Of a stretch of 64,000 nt of DNA, positions 57,590 through 64,000 are shown piece by piece (within the stretch, counting starts at the first letter, position 1; each line of letters starts with the position of its first letter). Under the pieces are notes generated by a model. The model was not told where the DNA came from and did no database searches. It saw only the letters and a program-made list of their open reading frames with translations. Source of the DNA: Marinobacter persicus. Lineage in GTDB: Bacteria > Pseudomonadota > Gammaproteobacteria > Pseudomonadales > Oleiphilaceae. Made by a program: the position numbers and the translations under genes. The stretch covers positions 62,001 through 126,000 of the forward strand of contig NZ_PTIV01000006.1 of NCBI RefSeq assembly GCF_002934325.1, given 5' to 3'.

Positions 57590-59362
57590 ATGGCTAACAT
57601 CAAAACCATGTCATACGACGCCATTGTTATCGGTGGTGGCGGTGCCGGTATGCGCGCCGCTCTGCAGTTGACCGAAACTGGCGTTAACACCGCGTGTATC
57701 ACAAAAGTATTTCCGACCCGTTCGCACACCGTATCCGCCCAGGGCGGCATTACCTGTGCGATCGCAAGTGCCGATCCCAATGATGACTGGCGCTGGCACA
57801 TGTACGACACCGTCAAGGGCTCCGACTACATCGGTGACCAGGACGCGATCGAGTATATGTGTTCCGTAGGTCCCCAGGCTGTGTTTGAGCTTGAGCACAT
57901 GGGTCTGCCGTTCTCCCGTACCGAGCAGGGCCGTATTTACCAGCGCCCGTTCGGTGGCCAGTCCAAGGGTCCGGACAACCCCACCCAGGCAGCCCGTACC
58001 TGTGCAGCCGCTGACCGTACTGGTCACGCACTGCTGCACACCCTGTATCAGGCCAACCTGAAAGGTGGTACCTCGTTCCTGAACGAGTGGTACGCCGTAG
58101 ACTTGGTCAAGAACGGCAAAGGCGAAGTAGTTGGTGTTGTTGCCATCGAGATTGAGACTGGCGACGTTTGCTACATCAAGTCCAAGGCGACCGTGCTGGC
58201 GACTGGCGGTGCTGGCCGTATCTACTCGTCCACCACCAACGCCCTGATCAACACCGGTGATGGCATCGGTATGGCCCTGCGTGCCGGCTTCCCGGTTCAG
58301 GACATGGAAATGTGGCAGTTCCACCCAACCGGTATTCACGGTGCGGGTACACTGGTAACCGAAGGTTGTCGGGGTGAGGGCGGTTACCTGATCAACTCCG
58401 AAGGCGAGCGCTTCATGGAGCGTTACGCGCCGAACGCCAAAGACCTCGCTGGCCGTGACGTTGTTGCCCGTTCCATGGTTATCGAAATCCTGGAAGGCCG
58501 CGGCTGTGGCCCCGACAAGGATCACGTTCTGCTGAAGCTGGACCACCTGGGTGAAGAAACCCTGAACCTGCGTCTGCCGGGCATCTGTGAGCTGTCCCGT
58601 ACGTTCGCACACGTGGATCCGGTAAAAGAGCCGATTCCGGTTGTTCCGACCTGTCACTACATGATGGGCGGTATTCCGACCAACGTTGGCGGTCAGGCCC
58701 TGACTCAGGATGAAAACGGCAACGACCAGCCGATCCCGGGTCTGTTCGCTTGCGGTGAGGCCGCTTGTGTATCTGTACACGGTGCTAACCGTCTGGGCGG
58801 TAACTCCCTGCTGGACCTGGTGGTCTTCGGTCGTGCGGCTGGCCTGCACATTGAAGAGCAGCTGCGTGGCGGCTTCGAGGTGGATGAAGCTTCTGAAGAG
58901 GATATCAAGAACGCCATGGCCCGTCTGGATCGCCTGAACGGCACTGCCGAAGGCGAAAGCGTTGCCGAGGTTCGTAAGGACCTGCAGGCGTGCATGCAGC
59001 TTTACTTCGGTGTATTCCGTGACGGCAAGAGCATGGAAGAAGGCTTGAAGAAGCTGGAAGCCATTGGTGAGCGTGTTCGCAACACCAAGCTGGCAGACAC
59101 CAGCAGCGCCTTCAACACTGCCCGTATCGAGGCTCTGGAGCTTGATAACCTTTACGAAGTGGCCATGGCAACTGCCATCTCCGCTGCTGAGCGTAAAGAA
59201 AGCCGTGGTGCTCACGCCCGTAACGACTTCACCGAGCGTGATGACGAGAACTGGCTGAAGCACTCCATGTACTTCCCGCTCGACAAGCGTGTTGGCAAGC
59301 GTGATGTAAACTTCGCGCCGAAAACCGTGCCGACGTTCGAGCCGAAAGTCCGGACTTATTAA
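57590..59362 (+). CDS. sdhA: Succinate dehydrogenase flavoprotein subunit SdhA
   Basis: 590 residues. Oxidises succinate to fumarate. The FAD site starts [19 protein letters not shown]; the covalent flavin His is in [13 protein letters not shown]; the substrate region [25 protein letters not shown] and the [10 protein letters not shown] block hold the active-site His and Arg. The C-terminal domain ends [17 protein letters not shown]. Fifteen bases before sdhB. Confidence 0.98.
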   Translation: MANIKTMSYDAIVIGGGGAGMRAALQLTETGVNTACITKVFPTRSHTVSAQGGITCAIASADPNDDWRWHMYDTVKGSDYIGDQDAIEYMCSVGPQAVFELEHMGLPFSRTEQGRIYQRPFGGQSKGPDNPTQAARTCAAADRTGHALLHTLYQANLKGGTSFLNEWYAVDLVKNGKGEVVGVVAIEIETGDVCYIKSKATVLATGGAGRIYSSTTNALINTGDGIGMALRAGFPVQDMEMWQFHPTGIHGAGTLVTEGCRGEGGYLINSEGERFMERYAPNAKDLAGRDVVARSMVIEILEGRGCGPDKDHVLLKLDHLGEETLNLRLPGICELSRTFAHVDPVKEPIPVVPTCHYMMGGIPTNVGGQALTQDENGNDQPIPGLFACGEAACVSVHGANRLGGNSLLDLVVFGRAAGLHIEEQLRGGFEVDEASEEDIKNAMARLDRLNGTAEGESVAEVRKDLQACMQLYFGVFRDGKSMEEGLKKLEAIGERVRNTKLADTSSAFNTARIEALELDNLYEVAMATAISAAERKESRGAHARNDFTERDDENWLKHSMYFPLDKRVGKRDVNFAPKTVPTFEPKVRTY

Positions 59363-59376
59363 GGGGGATATAGAAC

Positions 59377-60081
59377 ATGTTGGTAAGTCTGTATCGCTAT
59401 AACCCGGAAACTGATAACGCCCCTTACATGCAGGACGTAGAGGTAGATATTCCGGAAGGCAAGGATTTGATGGTTCTTGATGTGCTGAACCTCATCAAGG
59501 AGAAGGATCCTTCAATGGCCTATCGTCGTTCCTGCCGTGAGGGTGTTTGCGGCTCTGACGGTATGAACATGAATGGCAAAAACGGCCTGGCGTGCATTAC
59601 GCCGGTTTCCGAAGTGGCCAAGAACAACAAGATTGTTCTGCGTCCGCTGCCTGGCCTGCCGGTCATTCGTGACCTGGTGGTAGACATGAATCTGTTCTAC
59701 CAGCAGTACGAGAAGGTGACGCCGTACCTGATCAACAACACACCGGATCCCGCGATCGAACGACTGCAGTCTCCGGAAGATCGGGAAAAGCTGGACGGTC
59801 TGTACGAGTGTATTCTCTGTGCCTGCTGTTCCACTTCCTGTCCGTCCTTCTGGTGGAATCCGGACAAGTTCATTGGTCCGGCCGGCCTGCTTCAGGCCTA
59901 CCGCTTCCTGGCGGATAGCCGTGACACCGCTCAGGCGGAGCGTCTGGCAGATCTTGACGATCCGTTCAGCGTGTTCCGTTGCCGTGGTATCATGAACTGC
60001 GTGAGCGTTTGTCCGAAAGGGCTTAACCCGACACGCGCCATCGGTCATATCCGTAACCTGCTGTTGCAGCGCGCAACCTGA
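59377..60081 (+). CDS. sdhB: Succinate dehydrogenase iron-sulfur subunit SdhB
   Basis: 234 residues. Carries electrons from the flavin to quinone through three clusters. [2Fe-2S]: SCREGVCGSDGMNMNGKNGLACIT. [4Fe-4S] and [3Fe-4S]: CILCACCSTSCPSFWW and CRGIMNCVSVCPKGLNP. AAGGGGG lies before the ATG. Length is that of the E. coli protein (238). Confidence 0.98.
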   Translation: MLVSLYRYNPETDNAPYMQDVEVDIPEGKDLMVLDVLNLIKEKDPSMAYRRSCREGVCGSDGMNMNGKNGLACITPVSEVAKNNKIVLRPLPGLPVIRDLVVDMNLFYQQYEKVTPYLINNTPDPAIERLQSPEDREKLDGLYECILCACCSTSCPSFWWNPDKFIGPAGLLQAYRFLADSRDTAQAERLADLDDPFSVFRCRGIMNCVSVCPKGLNPTRAIGHIRNLLLQRAT

Positions 60082-60379
60082 CCGATACCCTCGCTGGTGG
60101 ATAGTGCCAGCAGGACCCCCTTTGAAGGCCTCGCTTTATGCGGGGCCTTCAACCAATGGCTTATAGGCAAAGGTATGATGGGGGTGCAGAATCCAATTTG
60201 CTGCCCGTAGGTCGACCAGACCCCGGGCGGTGTCGCTGATAAAAAAAATCATGGGGACGGAACACTTCCTTGTCAGGAACGGTGGTTCAAGTCATGCCGT
60301 AATAACCCGTATTGACTCTTATTCGCCACCGGCCGAACATGCCGACTCCCCCGCACCAGCCCAAGGTGAGCTATTCAAA
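60082..60379 (+). other. Intergenic region sdhB-sucA
   Basis: 298 bases. It holds a hairpin at 60122-60152 and a lone TATGAT at 60174-60179 without a -35 partner. An open frame continues upstream from sucA to 60230, but the extra residues have no similarity to the family. Confidence 0.55.
60122..60152 (+). terminator. Hairpin after sdhB
   Basis: TTGAAGGCC and GGCCTTCAA pair exactly, extended inside by CGC/GCG. It lacks a T run, so it may be a processing or stability hairpin rather than a full terminator, and readthrough into sucA is possible. Confidence 0.5.
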
Positions 60380-63214
60380 ATGCACGAAAGCATCATGGAG
60401 CAGTTATGGCAGACCTCCCATTTGCAGGGTGGGAATCTGACCTACGTTGAACAGCTTTTTGAAACCTACCTGACAGACCCGAACGCAATTCCTGAAGAGT
60501 GGCGCAGCTACTTTGACCAGCTTCCCAGTGTAGAGGGTGGAGCCGGTCGTGACGTCGACCATTCTGTTATTCGGGAACAGTTCGAGCACATTGCCCGCAA
60601 TCAACGCTTCCTGAGCGGTGGTGTACCGGCTAACGCCACGTCGTCTGCGGACAAAAAGCAGATTCGTGTCCTTCAGTTGATCAACGCCTTCCGTTTCCGG
60701 GGCCACCAGGAGTCCAAGCTGGATCCCCTGGGCGTCTGGCAGCGCAAGCCGGTTGAAGACCTGGATCCACGTTTCCACGAGCTCGGCGACTCCGACATGG
60801 ATCTGGAGTTCCAGACCGGTTCCCTGAACTTCGGTTCCGAAAGCATGAAGCTCGGCGACATCGTTAAAGGTCTGCGTAAGACCTATTGCGAAAGTATTGG
60901 CGCCGAGTATATGCACGTGGTGGATACCCGCATCAAGCGCTGGTTCCAGCAGCGTATGGAGCCGGTTCGGTCACGTCCGGAATACGAAGTCGAAACCCGC
61001 AAGCATATTCTGGAGCGGCTGGTTGCGGCCGAAGGGCTCGAGAAGTATCTCGGTTCCCGCTACCCGGGCGTTAAGCGCTTTGGTCTCGAGGGCGGTGAGA
61101 GTCTGATTCCGTGCCTGGATGAGCTGATTCAGCGTGCCGGTTCCTATGGCGCGAAAGAAATCGTTCTGGGTATGGCCCACCGTGGTCGCCTGAACGTGTT
61201 GGTAAACACCCTCGGCAAGAACCCGAGAGAGTTGTTTGACGAATTCGAAGGCAAGAAGCTGGCCGATTTCGGCTCCGGTGATGTGAAATACCATCAGGGC
61301 TTCTCGTCCAACGTTATGACACCGGGTGGTGAAGTGCACCTGGCCATGGCGTTTAACCCGTCCCACCTTGAGATCGTGTCTCCGGTGGTTGAGGGCTCTG
61401 TGCGTGCCCGCCAGGATCGTCGTGGCGATACCGTTGGCGATCAGGTTGTGCCTATTGTGATGCACGGTGATGCGGCGTTTGCTGGCCAGGGCGTGGTCAT
61501 GGAAACCTTCCAAGGCTCCGAGACCCGTGGTTTTGGCATCGGTGGCACCATTCACATCGTCATCAACAACCAGGTTGGCTTCACCACGCACAAGAAAGAA
61601 GATGCGCGTTCCACCGAATACTGCACCGACGTTGCCAAGATGGTGCAGGCGCCGATTCTGCACGTGAATGCCGACGATCCCGAAGCGGTCATGTTCGTTA
61701 CCCGCATGGCAATGGACTACCGCAAGGAATTCCATCGTGACATCGTGATTGATCTGGTTTGTTACCGTCGTCGTGGCCACAACGAAGCCGACGAGCCGGC
61801 AGCAACCCAGCCGCTGATGTACGACAAGATTCGTAAGCTCAAGAGTACCCGTGTCCAGTATGCGGACCGACTCGTTGCCGAAGGTGTGATCACCGAGGAA
61901 GAGTCCAAGCAGATGGAGAACGAGTACCGGGATGCGCTGGATAACGGCGAACATGTTGCCAAGTCCCTGGTCAAAGAGCCCAACACCGATCTCTACGTAG
62001 ACTGGACTCCGTACCTGGGCCATGAGTGGACCGCCAAGTGCGAAACCAGTGTGCCGCTTAAAACCATCCAAGAACTGGGCAAGAAAATTACCCAGTTGCC
62101 CGAAGGGTTCAGCATTCAGCGTCAGGTTTCCAAGATCATCAAGGATCGGGAAAAAATGACCGCAGGTGCCCTGGCCCTTAACTGGGGTTACGGCGAGATG
62201 ATGGCCTATGCCACCCTGCTGAACGAAGGGCACCCGGTGCGCATCACTGGCCAGGACGTTGGCCGTGGCACCTTCTCCCATCGTCATGCCGTGTTGCATA
62301 ACCAGAAAGATGGTTCCACTCACATTACGCTGAAAGAACTGGCTGAAGACCAGCCCCGCTTCGACATTTACGACTCTTACCTGTCGGAAGAGGCGGTGAT
62401 GGCGTTTGAGTACGGCTATGCCAGTACCTCGCCCAATAGCCTGGTGGTCTGGGAAGCGCAGTTCGGTGATTTTGCCAACGGTGCCCAGGTTGTGATTGAC
62501 CAGTTCCTGACCAGCGGCGAGCATAAGTGGGGTCGCCTGTGTGGCCTGACTCTGCTGCTGCCCCACGGTTACGAAGGGCAGGGCCCGGAACACAGTTCCG
62601 CGCGTCTGGAGCGTTACCTGCAGCTGTGTGCCCAGCACAACATCCAGGTATGCGTGCCTTCAACTCCGTCGCAGGTATTCCACATGCTGCGTCGTCAGGC
62701 CAAGCGTCCGCTGCGTAAGCCGTTGATCGCCATTACGCCGAAGAGCCTGCTGCGTCATAAGGAAGCAGTGTCGGATCTGGACGATCTGACCACCGGCACT
62801 TTCAAAACCGTACTGCCGGAGAAAGAACCGTCTGATCCGAGCAAGGTAACCCGACTGATCCTGTGTGCCGGCAAGGTATACTTTGATCTGTTGGAGAAGA
62901 AGAAGGCCGACGAGCGTGATGATGTTGCCATTGTCCGTATCGAGCAGCTGTATCCGTTCCCGGAAGACGATCTGGATGAGCTGATGAGCCAGTACACCAA
63001 CCTCGAGAACGTGGTTTGGTGTCAGGAAGAGCCGATGAACCAGGGCGCCTGGTACTGCAGCCAGCACCATATGCACCATTCGCTGCATCGCCATGATCCC
63101 AAGCTGAAACTTCAGTACGCCGGTCGTGCTCCCTCGGCTGCCCCGGCCTGTGGTCACATGTCTGTTCACATTGAAGAGCAGAAGCAGCTGATTAACGACG
63201 CGTTTGAAATCTGA
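60380..63214 (+). CDS. sucA: 2-oxoglutarate dehydrogenase E1 component SucA
   Basis: 944 residues. Thiamine-diphosphate-dependent E1. MHESIMEQLWQTSHLQGGNLTYVEQLFETYLTDPNAIPEEWRSYF matches the start of E. coli SucA, which supports the ATG at 60380; AAGGTGAG lies about nine bases upstream. KVLQLINAFRFRGH-type segment (here RVLQLINAFRFRGHQESKLDPLG), EIVLGMAHRGRLNVLVN, HGDAAFAGQGVVMETFQ (ThDP site), and WEAQFGDFANGAQVVIDQFL and WCQEEPMNQGAWYCSQHH near the end are all characteristic. 25 bases before sucB. Confidence 0.97.
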   Translation: MHESIMEQLWQTSHLQGGNLTYVEQLFETYLTDPNAIPEEWRSYFDQLPSVEGGAGRDVDHSVIREQFEHIARNQRFLSGGVPANATSSADKKQIRVLQLINAFRFRGHQESKLDPLGVWQRKPVEDLDPRFHELGDSDMDLEFQTGSLNFGSESMKLGDIVKGLRKTYCESIGAEYMHVVDTRIKRWFQQRMEPVRSRPEYEVETRKHILERLVAAEGLEKYLGSRYPGVKRFGLEGGESLIPCLDELIQRAGSYGAKEIVLGMAHRGRLNVLVNTLGKNPRELFDEFEGKKLADFGSGDVKYHQGFSSNVMTPGGEVHLAMAFNPSHLEIVSPVVEGSVRARQDRRGDTVGDQVVPIVMHGDAAFAGQGVVMETFQGSETRGFGIGGTIHIVINNQVGFTTHKKEDARSTEYCTDVAKMVQAPILHVNADDPEAVMFVTRMAMDYRKEFHRDIVIDLVCYRRRGHNEADEPAATQPLMYDKIRKLKSTRVQYADRLVAEGVITEEESKQMENEYRDALDNGEHVAKSLVKEPNTDLYVDWTPYLGHEWTAKCETSVPLKTIQELGKKITQLPEGFSIQRQVSKIIKDREKMTAGALALNWGYGEMMAYATLLNEGHPVRITGQDVGRGTFSHRHAVLHNQKDGSTHITLKELAEDQPRFDIYDSYLSEEAVMAFEYGYASTSPNSLVVWEAQFGDFANGAQVVIDQFLTSGEHKWGRLCGLTLLLPHGYEGQGPEHSSARLERYLQLCAQHNIQVCVPSTPSQVFHMLRRQAKRPLRKPLIAITPKSLLRHKEAVSDLDDLTTGTFKTVLPEKEPSDPSKVTRLILCAGKVYFDLLEKKKADERDDVAIVRIEQLYPFPEDDLDELMSQYTNLENVVWCQEEPMNQGAWYCSQHHMHHSLHRHDPKLKLQYAGRAPSAAPACGHMSVHIEEQKQLINDAFEI

Positions 63215-63239
63215 CGAGCTACCGAATTAAGGATTTGTA

Positions 63240-64000
63240 ATGTCAATCGAGATTAAAGCCCCCGTTTTCCCTGAGTCGGTTGCCGAAGGCACCGTCGCGA
63301 CCTGGCACAAGCAGCCGGGCGAGGCCTGTTCACGTGATGAGCTGATCGTGGACATTGAAACTGACAAGGTTGTCCTGGAAGTTGTCGCGCCGGCCGACGG
63401 CGTGATCGAAGAGATCATCAAGAACGAAGACGACGTCGTTGAAAGCGGCGAGGTGATCGGCAAGTTCAAGGAAGGCGCAGCAGGCGAGTCCAAGCCAGCC
63501 GAGGGCAAAGCTGAAGAGAAGTCTGAGGAGAAGGCCGAAGCGCCGAAGGAAGAGGCTTCACAGGCTGCTTCCGGCGATGCCATCCTGAGCCCGGCGGCTC
63601 GCAAGCTGGCTGAAGAGAACGACGTAGATCCGAGCGCCGTGAAAGGCAGCGGCAAAGACGGTCGTGTCACCAAGGAAGACGTACAGAACTACGTTGACAA
63701 CAAGCCTGCCGCTGGTAGTGCCCCGGCCGCCAAGCCGGCTGCGGACATGCCGGAAGTCAACGTTGCCCAGGGCGAGCGTCCTGAGAAGCGTGTTCCGATG
63801 ACCCGTCTGCGTGCCAGCATTGCCAAGCGTCTGGTGGATGCTCAGCAAACCGCCGCCATGCTGACCACGTTCAACGAAGTCAACATGAAGCCGGTCATGG
63901 AGCTGCGCAAGGAGTACAAGGAAGCCTTTGAGAAGCGCCACGGCGTTAAGCTTGGCTTCATGTCGTTCTTCGCCAAAGCCGCGACCGAAGCGCTCAAGCG
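63240..64000 (+). CDS. sucB: 2-oxoglutarate dehydrogenase E2 component SucB, 3' end outside window
   Basis: The first 253 codons of dihydrolipoyl succinyltransferase. The lipoyl domain (residues 1-80) has the lipoylated Lys in IETDKVVLEVVAPADG. A Glu/Ala/Lys-rich linker follows, then the E3-binding peripheral domain LSPAARKLAEENDVDPSAVKGSGKDGRVTKEDV (about 117-150), and after a second linker the start of the catalytic core (KRVPMTRLRASIAKRLVDAQQTAAMLTTFNEVNM). The frame is open to the last base of the window. AAGGA is seven bases before the ATG. Confidence 0.97.
   Translation, partial: MSIEIKAPVFPESVAEGTVATWHKQPGEACSRDELIVDIETDKVVLEVVAPADGVIEEIIKNEDDVVESGEVIGKFKEGAAGESKPAEGKAEEKSEEKAEAPKEEASQAASGDAILSPAARKLAEENDVDPSAVKGSGKDGRVTKEDVQNYVDNKPAAGSAPAAKPAADMPEVNVAQGERPEKRVPMTRLRASIAKRLVDAQQTAAMLTTFNEVNMKPVMELRKEYKEAFEKRHGVKLGFMSFFAKAATEALK

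Noticed and set aside
57611-59263. A 550-codon open frame antisense to sdhA
   Set aside because: Fully inside sdhA, low-complexity Thr/Gln/Val composition and no start context; an artefact of codon bias.
60230-60379. N-terminal extension of sucA
   Set aside because: The extra 50 residues do not match SucA proteins, and a ribosome binding site exists for the ATG at 60380.
60971-62638. A 555-codon open frame antisense to sucA
   Set aside because: Same reasoning: complete overlap with a certain gene and no domain or start signal.

Overview
The window is chromosomal DNA of an aerobic, motile marine gammaproteobacterium. Gene order and protein sequences look most like Marinobacter or a close relative of the pseudomonads; this is inferred from remembered families, as no database search was possible. 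Supporting points are pseudomonad-type fadBA, the order queA-tgt-yajC-secDF-suhB-trmJ-cysE-iscRS, ndk-rlmN-pilW-rodZ-ispG-hisS-yfgM-bamB-der as in Pseudomonas, sigma-54 promoters for flagellar genes, and gltA divergent from sdhCDAB-sucAB. There is no prophage, transposase, CRISPR array or genomic island.

Layout. 1-2750: ferric iron ABC importer on the minus strand (fbpA, fbpB running off the left edge) with a Fur-like box. 2850-4540: a PilZ c-di-GMP receptor and a catalytically degraded HD-GYP protein. 4650-7800: YadGH-type ABC exporter, queF and a YdjA-type nitroreductase. 7890-19330: rod/hook flagellar cluster flgBCDEFGHIJKL, with sigma-54 promoters before flgB and before flgF. 19405-25085: tRNA-Leu, queA-tgt and yajC-secD-secF. 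25170-29570: suhB (minus), trmJ-cysE, and iscR-iscS. 29640-38890: ndk, rlmN, pilW, rodZ, ispG, hisS, yfgM, bamB, der. 38880-44080: a GGDEF-EAL signalling protein, a 42-residue CcoM-like membrane peptide behind a perfect ANR/FNR box, tRNA-Glu, yfcH, cbiX, a DUF924 protein and tRNA-Gly. 44250-47340: uup, a conserved unknown and a universal stress protein. 47700-53930: fadBA and topA, then a 200-bp nested inverted repeat. 54138-64000: a hydroxyacid dehydrogenase, gltA, sdhCDAB, sucA and the start of sucB.

How it fits together. Most of the window is core physiology: beta-oxidation feeds acetyl-CoA to citrate synthase and the TCA genes at the right end; queF, queA and tgt cover the last queuosine steps; yajC-secDF, yfgM and bamB serve export and outer-membrane assembly; trmJ, rlmN and hisS serve RNA modification and translation. 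The unusual points are (1) a positional suhB orthologue lacking the inositol-phosphatase metal-binding aspartates, (2) an isc locus reduced to iscR-iscS, with the scaffold, chaperone and ferredoxin genes absent and a desulfurase missing the IscU-docking tail, (3) an orphan CcoM-like gene under an apparent ANR promoter, (4) an HD-GYP protein lacking its metal ligands, and (5) the nested repeat after topA.
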